64,000 bases of DNA, from contig CAZRYF010000015.1 of assembly GCA_964604165.1 (NCBI GenBank), forward strand, positions 6,505 to 70,504, in the 5' to 3' direction. A model generated the notes under the pieces. That model saw only the letters and a list, made by a program, of their open reading frames with translations. It did not search any database and was not told where the DNA came from. Shown here piece after piece: positions 1 through 7,842 of the stretch; the stretch's first letter is position 1, and each line of letters starts with the position of its first letter. The translations under genes and the position numbers were made by a program. The DNA comes from JAYZDK01 sp964604165. GTDB taxonomy: Bacteria; Myxococcota_A; UBA796; CAJQPC01.

Positions 1-1
1 G

Positions 2-1636
2 GCCCGACTGATCCTCTGGATCGCCGTGCTGGGCGGCCCTTCGATGATTGGGATTCTCGGTTTGGCCTGGTTCTCTCTTCCCGAGTCCCGGGTTGCGACC
101 GCTGCCATTGGGGTGGGGCACGCCTTGGTTTGCTCCAGCGCCTTTTTTCTGAAGTGGTCCAAGAATGTGTCTCTCGCCGGCGCGGTCTTTATTGGTTTCG
201 CGTTGGTCCAGGTGCTTGTGGCCACGTACTTCACCGGGGGGGTGATCAGCCCCGTGGTGTACGCGTACCCGGTGATGGTGGTCTTCGCGAGCACGCTGGT
301 GGCCTTTCGGCTGGGGTTGTGGGTCGCGCTTGTTCTGCTGTTTGGGGGGACCCTGGTGTGGCTTCCTTCCTATGAGAGCTACCGCCAGTTCACGGACCAT
401 GCGCCGCTCCACATTCGGGTGCTCACCCTGGCCTGGTGCATGGCCACTTCCGTGGCAGTTGCGTGGTTGTACAAGGTGGAGAGTCAGCGGGCACAGGCCC
501 AGCTCTTGGTTCTCAACGAGGACAAGGACCGCTTCCTCGCCTATCTCTCCCACGAGCTGCGCAATCCTCTGACCGCGATTCTGGGAGCCACGGATCTGCT
601 CGCCCTTCGGGGACAGGACCCGCAAAATGAGAGGCTGTTCGGCTCCCTCCAGCGGTCTGCGGAGGGCATGGCACAGGTGCTGGAGGATGCACTGGACATC
701 TCAAAGTCGGACGCTGGTGTGCTCTTTCTCGAGCTGGAGCCCACGGAGGTTCTTCCGCTGGTCGAGGGCATCATCACCGAGTGCATGCCCCTTGCAGAGA
801 CGAAGGAAATCACGCTGCGGCTGCTCACGACGAAGGGGGCCAGATTCCGGGTGATGGCGGACCGACGCCGACTCGAACAGGTGCTTCGAAACCTCCTGAG
901 CAACGGCCTGAAGTTCACAGAACCGGACGGGCGCGTGCAGCTTGAGGTGACGGAAGACTCGAGCGGCTTTCTGATGTTTGTGGTGTCAGACTCGGGGGTT
1001 GGAATCGAGGATTCGGACCTTGAGACCATTCTCAAGCCCTATGGACAGGTGGGAAGCTCGACGAAGATTGGGGCGGGGCTTGGTCTCCCGATCTGTTGTC
1101 GGCTTCTGGAGCGAATGGAGTCACAGCTTCAAGTGGAGAGCGAGTTTGGGGTGGGCAGTCGCTTTGGTTTTTCCCTGCCGATCGTGGCTCGGAGCGTTGA
1201 CAGATTTGCAGTGGAGAACCGTGTTGAAGGCGGGGTGGCTGTGGCGAAGGCGGAGAGGCTGGCGGGGTTGCAGGTGCTCGTCGTCGACGACACCCAGGCG
1301 GCCCGGGAGGTCATTTGCGATCTGCTCCTGGAGCTGGGTTGCCTTGTCGAAGTCGCCATCGACGGAGTGGAGGCGCTGGAGAAGGTCTCGCATTCTTCCC
1401 CGCATCTACTTCTTCTCGACATCCAGATGCCGCGACTCGATGGGGTAGAGACGGCCACAAGGTTGCGACGGCGATTCGACCAGGGGGACCTGGGGGTCTT
1501 CCCGGTGGTGGCCGTCACCGGAAACCTCGACGCACACAACAGGCTCGCCGAGACCGGGCTCTTCGATTCTGTACTTGCAAAGCCGGTGGGGCTGTCGGAC
1601 CTGCGGGACTGTCTCTGCCAGGTGGTGGGAGCCTGA
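2..1636 (+). CDS. Hybrid sensor histidine kinase/response regulator (5' partial)
   Basis: Membrane sensor kinase of a two-component phosphorelay. The frame is open to the left edge and a hydrophobic segment is already running there, so the true start lies outside the window; the first in-window start is a GTG at 26, used for numbering. About five or six membrane segments fill residues 1-150. A HisKA domain follows with the phospho-acceptor His at about 176 (SHELRNP). The HATPase domain has an N-box (NLLSNGLKF), DSGVGI and GAGLGLPI. A C-terminal receiver starts near 415, with the acidic pair D421/D422, phospho-acceptor D465 (LLLDIQMPRLDG) and K519. No output domain follows, so phosphate probably passes to a separate partner. 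The input signal cannot be read from the sequence. The stop codon abuts a palindromic repeat. Confidence 0.9.
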   Translation, partial: ARLILWIAVLGGPSMIGILGLAWFSLPESRVATAAIGVGHALVCSSAFFLKWSKNVSLAGAVFIGFALVQVLVATYFTGGVISPVVYAYPVMVVFASTLVAFRLGLWVALVLLFGGTLVWLPSYESYRQFTDHAPLHIRVLTLAWCMATSVAVAWLYKVESQRAQAQLLVLNEDKDRFLAYLSHELRNPLTAILGATDLLALRGQDPQNERLFGSLQRSAEGMAQVLEDALDISKSDAGVLFLELEPTEVLPLVEGIITECMPLAETKEITLRLLTTKGARFRVMADRRRLEQVLRNLLSNGLKFTEPDGRVQLEVTEDSSGFLMFVVSDSGVGIEDSDLETILKPYGQVGSSTKIGAGLGLPICCRLLERMESQLQVESEFGVGSRFGFSLPIVARSVDRFAVENRVEGGVAVAKAERLAGLQVLVVDDTQAAREVICDLLLELGCLVEVAIDGVEALEKVSHSSPHLLLLDIQMPRLDGVETATRLRRRFDQGDLGVFPVVAVTGNLDAHNRLAETGLFDSVLAKPVGLSDLRDCLCQVVGA

Positions 1637-1743
1637 CCCGACTTGCGGATCGGATACTCCACCCCCCCCCTCCAGTCGGGTCGCCGGGGCGCTCAAAGGT
1701 CCCGACTCCCGGGCCGGGTACTCCATCCCCCCCAAAAGTCGAG
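1637..1743. repeat. Two copies of a 43-44 bp palindromic intergenic repeat
   Basis: Copy 1 (1637-1680) begins with CCCGACT and ends with AGTCGGG, a 7-bp perfect inverted repeat enclosing a run of C. Copy 2 (1701-1743) has the same layout with an imperfect right arm (AGTCGAG). Both contain a TACTCCAYCCCCCCC core. The same element occurs in inverted orientation at 46600-46642 and 46755-46797. The position directly after the kinase stop suggests a hairpin that might act as a terminator or attenuator, but there is no T-run. Confidence 0.7.
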
Positions 1744-1895
1744 ACCCTCCTGGGGTCGGTAGGGCGCCTGTCTACTCTGGGTGAGGCACCCGCGACCCTG
1801 GGTTGCAACCGCCCGTGGATTGACCCTGCGCTCGGGCCTTGTCTCGGCACAGCCCTTGCTCCTTTGTGGGGGGAACCCCTGTCCAGGAGCACGCC

Positions 1896-4178
1896 GTGTC
1901 TCGCTTCTCCCCCCTTTTTCTCCTTCTTCTTCCCACCGCTGCCAAAGCAGGCTTTCCCCTGGAGTCCACTCGGGTGGAGATCGACATCCTCGGCCCTGTG
2001 GTGGAGGTCCACATGGAGCAGACCTTCTCCAACACCTACGAGGCCTTTATCGAAGCCACCTACGTCTTCCCCCTCCAGGAAGATGCCGCCGTCGATGCCA
2101 TGGCCATGCACGTGGGGGGGCGAGAGATTCGCGCGAAGATGGAGGAGAGGGAGAAGGCAAGAGAGGTTTACGAGGAGAAGAAGTCCCAGGGCCACGCCGT
2201 CGCCCTGACCGAGCAGGAGCGAGCCAACGTCTTTACCCAGAGCGTGGCCAACATCCCGCCTGGGGAGTCCATCGACGTCAGCCTGCACATGGTGCAGCCC
2301 CTTGCCTATGAGGACGGCGTGTATCGCTTCACACTGCCCTTGGTGGTGGGACCCCGATTTGTGTCCGCCGGCGTGCCGGATGCGGATCGCATCACCCCTC
2401 CTGCCCTCCATGGGGACAACGGCCACCGGGTGGACATTGACCTCTTTGCCAACCTGGGGCTTCCCCTGGCGGATGTGCGGAGTCTGGCCCACGAGGCAGA
2501 CATCGTGCTGGATGGCGAGACGGTCGAGCTCTCCCTGCAGGGCATTCCGGCCACCCGGGACTTTGTGGTGGAGCTTGCCCTGGACACGGACACGCCCCTG
2601 GCCGCGCTCATGGCCCAGGACGGGCACTTTTCCCTGCTCATCGAACCCCAGCCCCTGCCCGTTGACGACCAGGTCGTGCCCCGGGAGCTTGTGTTTGTCG
2701 TGGACAACTCCTGCTCCATGAGCGGAACCCCCATGAACATGGCCAAGCAGGCCATGCACAAGGCCCTGTCGAATCTTCGCCCCTCCGACAGCTTTCAGGT
2801 ATTGAAGTTCTCAGAGGCAGCGAGTGCTCTCTCCGAGACCGCCCTGGCGGCCACCCCGGCCAACATTCGCCGGGGCCATCAGTTCGTGGACGCCATGGCC
2901 GGCATGGGGGGCACCCAGATGCTCGCGGGGATTGAAGCGGCCCTGGATGCGCCCCCTCACGGGGACCGCCAGCGCATCGTCTGCTTCATGACCGACGGCT
3001 ACATCGGAAACGAGCGTGACATCTTCGCCGCCATTGCCGACAAGCTCGGCGCCGCCCGCCTGTTCTCCTTCGGCATCGGCAGCTCTGTGAACCGCTTCCT
3101 GCTGGACCGCATGGCGAGCCTTGGCCGCGGGCACGTGACCTACGTGCTCCTCGATGACTCCCCGGAAGGAAAGGTCGATGCGTTCTACGACCGCATCGCG
3201 AGCCCGGTCCTCACCGAGATCGCCCTGGACTTTGGCGACGCCGAGGTGTGGGACGTTTACCCCAAGCGAATCCCGGACTTGTTTACCGGTGCTCCGGTGC
3301 GCGTGTTTGGCCGAGTGGAAGGCGACCTCGAAACGGTGCGTCTCACCGGGCGCACGGGCGCCGGGAGATTTGAAGAGACCCTGGAGGTGAATGCCGTTGA
3401 CAAAGGCGTGGCCATCGCCAGCGCCTGGGCCCGGGCCCGCATCCGCGACCTGGAGGAAGCGCAGCACTGGGGAGAGATCGACGAGGTGAAGTCTGAGATC
3501 ACCGAGACGGCGCTCGCCTACAACATCCTCTCCTCCTACACCTCGTTTGTGGCCTATGAGCGCCGCGTTCGGAACACCGACGGCAGCCCCTTGCGGGTGG
3601 ATCAGCCCCTCTCCATGCCGGACGGCGTGGAATTCGAGAAGGTCTTTGGCACCGAGATCTCCCGCAATCACATGCGCCCAGGCGATCCGCTGCTTACCGT
3701 GGAGGCCCCCGCCGGTGCCCAGCAGGTCATGGCCGTCTTCCCTTGGGGGCAGCTCGCTCGCATGCGCTGGGACAAGGAGCGGGAGCGCTGGTACCACCGC
3801 TTCCTTGTGCCTCGGGGGGTCGAGGATGGTGTGGCCCACATCGACATCCTCGTCGTCCTGCCCGACGGCACCGTCGAGCGAACCCAGGAGGGGCTTGTCA
3901 TCGACTCCACCGCCCCGGAGCTTGTGGTGGAGGCCCGGTGGGATCGTGGCAACACCCGGGTCTCCCTGCTCCCGGAGGAGCCTCTTCGCAGCGTGCAGGT
4001 GTTCCCCGCCGGGCGACCCGAGCTGCGGGTACGGGTGGATGTGCGGGCACTGGGACTGGCCCCGGGGGAGCCCGTTGAGGTCTTGCTTCTCGGACAGTGG
4101 AGCGAGGTCACCGTGGTCGCGAAAGACCTGGCGTTGAACCGAATCCAGCAGGACCACGACGTGGAGTGTGCCCAATGA
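1896..4178 (+). CDS. VIT and vWA domain secreted protein
   Basis: Exported protein of 760 residues built like the inter-alpha-trypsin-inhibitor heavy-chain family. I chose the GTG at 1896 over the upstream start at 1839 because GGAG lies about 7 bases before it and it gives a clean signal peptide (SPLFLLLLPTAAKA). The VIT domain covers roughly residues 20-140. The vWA domain begins near 265 with an intact MIDAS motif D270-N-S-C-S (DxSxS), implying binding of a divalent metal and a protein ligand. No C-terminal sorting signal or membrane helix is visible, so it is probably periplasmic or secreted. Its stop overlaps the next start (ATGA), so the two are co-translated. The function in bacteria is not established for this family; adhesion or protein scaffolding is an inference. 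Confidence 0.85.
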   Translation: MSRFSPLFLLLLPTAAKAGFPLESTRVEIDILGPVVEVHMEQTFSNTYEAFIEATYVFPLQEDAAVDAMAMHVGGREIRAKMEEREKAREVYEEKKSQGHAVALTEQERANVFTQSVANIPPGESIDVSLHMVQPLAYEDGVYRFTLPLVVGPRFVSAGVPDADRITPPALHGDNGHRVDIDLFANLGLPLADVRSLAHEADIVLDGETVELSLQGIPATRDFVVELALDTDTPLAALMAQDGHFSLLIEPQPLPVDDQVVPRELVFVVDNSCSMSGTPMNMAKQAMHKALSNLRPSDSFQVLKFSEAASALSETALAATPANIRRGHQFVDAMAGMGGTQMLAGIEAALDAPPHGDRQRIVCFMTDGYIGNERDIFAAIADKLGAARLFSFGIGSSVNRFLLDRMASLGRGHVTYVLLDDSPEGKVDAFYDRIASPVLTEIALDFGDAEVWDVYPKRIPDLFTGAPVRVFGRVEGDLETVRLTGRTGAGRFEETLEVNAVDKGVAIASAWARARIRDLEEAQHWGEIDEVKSEITETALAYNILSSYTSFVAYERRVRNTDGSPLRVDQPLSMPDGVEFEKVFGTEISRNHMRPGDPLLTVEAPAGAQQVMAVFPWGQLARMRWDKERERWYHRFLVPRGVEDGVAHIDILVVLPDGTVERTQEGLVIDSTAPELVVEARWDRGNTRVSLLPEEPLRSVQVFPAGRPELRVRVDVRALGLAPGEPVEVLLLGQWSEVTVVAKDLALNRIQQDHDVECAQ

Positions 4179-5473
4179 AGGCCCTGGCTTTGACCGTGTT
4201 CGTCCAAACGATGCAGGTAAACGACCTCCACCCGGAGAACGACCTGCTCTACGCCGCCACCAGCGGCGGGGTGGAGGCTTATGACACCGCCGGTGAGCGC
4301 CTGGCCCACTGGGTGCAGGGGCTCCCGGCAGAGGTCCACACAGTGGGGCGGCACGAAGGCCGCCTCACAGTCGGGGGGGAGGCAGGAGCGCTCGCCTGGG
4401 AGCCCCTTCCTGTGGCTGGCGTCTGGGTGCCGTTGACGGCGGCTGAAACACCCGATTGGGCCCTTCCCCCGGACCTGGCTGCCCAGGTGAAGGACCTGCT
4501 CTCGGTGTCGTCGAGCCAACCCCAACTGGCGCACCTGGGGCTCGATCTCCCCGTCCCCAGGGTCGTCGCCCCTCTGGGAGACCAGCTTGCGGTGGGAACG
4601 GAGGAGGGCCTGTTTCTTGTGGGAGACGAGGGCGCTCGCCGCATCACCCCGGAAGGCCAGATCTGCGGTTCGTTTGTGACCGGCGCCACACGCTGGCTGG
4701 GACGCATCGTCGTGGGCACCTTCGACCGAGGGGCCTGCATCCTCGAGGAGGACGGCTGGCACCGAATTGAGGGCTTGCCTACCGAGATGATCAACGATGT
4801 CCAGGCGGATGGAGCCGCCGTCTGGCTCGCCACCTCAGAGGGCCTCTATTCATGGAACGGTCATCACGTCCAGCGAATCCCGGAGGAGCTGGGCACCACC
4901 CACAAGCATGCTCCCGCGGTCCACCACAGGAGCGTCAACGGACTCGCCCGTGGCGATCGCATGTGGATCACCGACGTGGTGGGGCCGGTGTCTGTGGATG
5001 ATGCCGGTCGTTGGCGCCGCTTTCGACGCAGCGTCTGGGGGCGTTCGTACCAGGACATCGCCGCCTGTGGCCGGGAGGCCTGGGTGGCGTCGGAAGACGC
5101 GGGCGTCAGCTGGACCGATGGCCGCCGGTGGCGGCACTTCGACGCCTCCACCGGCCTCCCGGACGACTGGATCATGGCGGTGGCCTGCGACGGGGTGGAT
5201 TCGGCCTGGGCGGGCACCTACCAGGACGGCGTCTGGGAGATGAAGGGAGGGCTCTTTCAGAAGCTCGAGGGCATTCCAGACGACTGGATTCTCGCCCTGG
5301 ATTGGGGCCTCGACGCGCTCTGGGTCGGGACCATGGGCGGGCTGTTTGTGGGCCGGGAGGCGTTCCAACCTGTTGTGGGACTGCCCCACCCGGCGGTGCA
5401 TGACCTTGCCGCTGGAGACGGGGAGGTGCTCGTGGGGACCGAAGGCGGGCTGGTGGTGTTGACGCCGGGTTAG
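4175..5473 (+). CDS. Beta-propeller protein (two-component-regulator propeller-like repeats)
   Basis: Protein of 432 residues with repeated blades such as VGTEEGLFLVGD, LATSEGLYSWNG and VGTMGGLFVGRE, the pattern of the regulator-propeller (Reg_prop) type repeats. The ATG at 4175 lies inside the ATGA overlap with the VIT/vWA gene, which fixes the start and implies translational coupling. No convincing signal peptide is seen (MKALALTVFVQTMQ is only weakly hydrophobic). It probably forms one seven- or eight-bladed propeller that binds a partner, most simply the VIT/vWA protein. It overlaps the convergent glnS gene by four bases at 5470-5473. Function unknown. Confidence 0.75.
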   Translation: MKALALTVFVQTMQVNDLHPENDLLYAATSGGVEAYDTAGERLAHWVQGLPAEVHTVGRHEGRLTVGGEAGALAWEPLPVAGVWVPLTAAETPDWALPPDLAAQVKDLLSVSSSQPQLAHLGLDLPVPRVVAPLGDQLAVGTEEGLFLVGDEGARRITPEGQICGSFVTGATRWLGRIVVGTFDRGACILEEDGWHRIEGLPTEMINDVQADGAAVWLATSEGLYSWNGHHVQRIPEELGTTHKHAPAVHHRSVNGLARGDRMWITDVVGPVSVDDAGRWRRFRRSVWGRSYQDIAACGREAWVASEDAGVSWTDGRRWRHFDASTGLPDDWIMAVACDGVDSAWAGTYQDGVWEMKGGLFQKLEGIPDDWILALDWGLDALWVGTMGGLFVGREAFQPVVGLPHPAVHDLAAGDGEVLVGTEGGLVVLTPG

Positions 5474-7776
5474 GCCAAGATCTCTCGCAGCAGCCCATTC
5501 ACGGCGGAGGGGTTGGCCTTCCCCTGGGTGGCCTGCATGACCTGTCCCACGAAGTAGCCGAGCATGCGCTCGTTGCCTCCCCGGTATTGCTCGGTCTGGG
5601 TCGGGTTTTCCGCGATGATCCGGGCCACAATGGGTTCCAGATCCTCGCGGCTGGAGATCTGTACGAGCCCTTTTGCCTTCACGATGGCGCTCGGGCTTCC
5701 TCCCTGGCCCAACATCTCGGAAAAGACCTTCTTGCCGATCTTGCCGGAGATTGTTCCGCCCTCAATCAAGCCCACAAGCTCTCCGATCTCTGCACCCCCG
5801 AAAGGCAGGTCGGCAATGGCCTTCTCCTTGGTCTCCCTCAGCAGCTCATGGATGATCCAGTTGGCGATGGGGCGGGCCGTGTCACGGGTGGGACCGGCGG
5901 ACTCGAAGAACGCGGCGAGCGCATCATCTGTCGCAAGTATTTCCGCATCGGCGCGGGCCAGGCCCAGGTCTTTTACGTACCCGCTGGCCAGGGTCTCGGC
6001 TGCAGGGGAGAGCGCCACCTCCGCCTTGGGAGCCTTCTTCGCCTTTGGCTTCTTCTCAATCACCACAGAGGGCGCTTCCTTCTTGGGCGCCCCTTTCTGC
6101 ATCTTGGCCCAGGAGTCCTTCAGGCTCACAATCCGGTTGAAGACCAGCGACTCAGGAGAAGAATCCACCGTGTCTGAGATGAAGTACCCGGTGCGCTCGA
6201 ACTGGTAGCGGGTTCCGGTGGGGTCCGACCGAACGCTGGGCTCGACACGGGCCTGCACGACCCTCAGGGAGTCGGGGTGGAGGAGATCCCGAAAGTCCCG
6301 CTCGTCGCTGCCGGGCTCCTCGACGGAGAACAGGCGGTCATAGAGCCGCACCTCGGCAGGCACCGAGTCGCTGGCGGAGACCCAGTGGATGGTTCCCTTG
6401 ACCTTGCGACCGTCCGGTGCGTTTCCTCCGCGGCTATGGGGGTCGTAGGTGCAGCGCAGGCCCACCACCTCCCCCGCCTCGTTCTTGTCCACCCCGGTGC
6501 ATGTCACCAGGTAGCCGTAGCGGAGGCGAACCTCCCGGCCCGGCGCCAGGCGGTAGAACTTCTTGGAGGGTTCCTCCATGAAGTCGGAGCGATCGATGTA
6601 AATCTCCCGGGTGAAGGGAACGTCCCGGGACCCCTCCAGGGGCACGTCGTGGGGATAGTAGGGCGCCTCGATCCAGTCGGTCTCGCCCTCGAAGTTCTCG
6701 ATCACGACCTTGAGCGGCTCGAGCACGGCCATGACCCGCGGCGCCTTGGCGTTCAGGTCATCCCGAATGCTGTACTCCAGGATCTCCAACCCCACGAGGG
6801 AATTGGCCTTGGCGACCCCGATGCGCTCGGCAAAGTCTCGGATGGCCTCCGGGGTGACCCCCCGGCGCCGTAGCCCCGCGAGGGTCGGCATGCGCGGGTC
6901 ATCCCAGCCGGCCACGAGCCCTTCCTCCACCAGCTGAAGCAGCTTGCGCTTGCTCATGACAGTGTTGGAGAGGTGCAGACGGGCGAACTCGTACTGCCTG
7001 GGAGAGGTGGTCACCTCGGTCTCTTGAACAACCCAGTCGTAGACCTCCCGGTTGTTCTCGAACTCCAGGGTGCAAATGGAGTGGGTGATGTCCTCCAGCG
7101 CGTCCTCCAGAGGATGGGCGTAGTCGTACATGGGGTAGATGCACCAGTCATCCCCGGTGCGGTGGTGGTGCGCGTGGCGAATCCGGTAGAGCAGCGGGTC
7201 CCGCATCTTCATGTTCGCGTGGGCCATGTCCACCCTGGCCCGAAGCACGTGCGCTCCATCCTCGAACTCCCCCGCCCGCATACGGGCAAACAGGTCCAGG
7301 TTCTCCTCCACCGAACGCTCCCGGTAGGGACTCGGCCTCCCCGGCTCGAGCACCGTGCCCCGGTATTCTCGAATCTGCTCCTCGCTCAAGCTGCACACAT
7401 ACGCTTTGCCGTCCCGGATCAGCCCCACCGCCAGCTCGTACATCTGCTCGAAGAAGTCCGAGGCAAAGTAGAGGTGCTCCCCCCAGTCAAAGCCGAGCCA
7501 CCGCACGTCTTGCTGGATGGCCTCCACGTACTCCACGTCCTCTGCGGTTGGGTTCGTGTCGTCAAAGCGCAGGTGGCAGACTCCGTCATAGTCCAGCGCC
7601 AGCCCGAAGTTCAGGCAGATCGACTTGGCGTGTCCGATGTGCAGGTAGCCGTTGGGCTCCGGGGGAAAGCGAGTGGCCACCCGGCCGTTGTGGGTTCCGT
7701 CCTCCAGGTCCTGCTCGATAATGGTTCGCAGGAAATTGGAGACGGCAGGGGGGTCGATTTGGGAAGGGTCGGCCAT
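5470..7776 (-). CDS. glnS: Glutaminyl-tRNA synthetase with C-terminal YqeY domain
   Basis: Cytosolic class I aminoacyl-tRNA synthetase, 768 residues, charging tRNA-Gln with glutamine. The HIGH signature lies at 46-49 within PPEPNGYLHIGHAK, and the KMSKS-equivalent VMSKR is at about 273-277. The catalytic and anticodon-binding domains match canonical GlnRS up to about residue 560. A Lys/Ala-rich linker then leads to a YqeY/GatB-tail-like domain (about 587-768), an arrangement known from Deinococcus and myxobacterial GlnRS, where the appendix helps bind tRNA. The ATG at 7776 is chosen because homology begins a few residues later; the open frame continues upstream to 8409 only as antisense of the MopE gene. 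Convergent with the propeller gene. Confidence 0.96.
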   Translation of the reverse strand: MADPSQIDPPAVSNFLRTIIEQDLEDGTHNGRVATRFPPEPNGYLHIGHAKSICLNFGLALDYDGVCHLRFDDTNPTAEDVEYVEAIQQDVRWLGFDWGEHLYFASDFFEQMYELAVGLIRDGKAYVCSLSEEQIREYRGTVLEPGRPSPYRERSVEENLDLFARMRAGEFEDGAHVLRARVDMAHANMKMRDPLLYRIRHAHHHRTGDDWCIYPMYDYAHPLEDALEDITHSICTLEFENNREVYDWVVQETEVTTSPRQYEFARLHLSNTVMSKRKLLQLVEEGLVAGWDDPRMPTLAGLRRRGVTPEAIRDFAERIGVAKANSLVGLEILEYSIRDDLNAKAPRVMAVLEPLKVVIENFEGETDWIEAPYYPHDVPLEGSRDVPFTREIYIDRSDFMEEPSKKFYRLAPGREVRLRYGYLVTCTGVDKNEAGEVVGLRCTYDPHSRGGNAPDGRKVKGTIHWVSASDSVPAEVRLYDRLFSVEEPGSDERDFRDLLHPDSLRVVQARVEPSVRSDPTGTRYQFERTGYFISDTVDSSPESLVFNRIVSLKDSWAKMQKGAPKKEAPSVVIEKKPKAKKAPKAEVALSPAAETLASGYVKDLGLARADAEILATDDALAAFFESAGPTRDTARPIANWIIHELLRETKEKAIADLPFGGAEIGELVGLIEGGTISGKIGKKVFSEMLGQGGSPSAIVKAKGLVQISSREDLEPIVARIIAENPTQTEQYRGGNERMLGYFVGQVMQATQGKANPSAVNGLLREILA

Positions 7777-7802
7777 GGTCTTCCCATCTAACCCACCGGT
7801 GG

Positions 7803-7808
7803 TAGGGT
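7803..7808 (+). promoter_or_regulatory. Putative extended -10 element of the first MopE operon
   Basis: TGGTAGGGT (7800-7808) reads as an extended -10 (TGn-TAGGGT) 34 bases before the ATG at 7843. The same TGGTAGGRT word precedes the MopE genes that start at 53988 (minus), 54077 and 56818, at 20-35 bases from the start codon. No convincing -35 box is seen. Confidence 0.4.
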
Positions 7809-7842
7809 GGACCCTGGCAACCCCCCCGCTCATGGAGATGTC

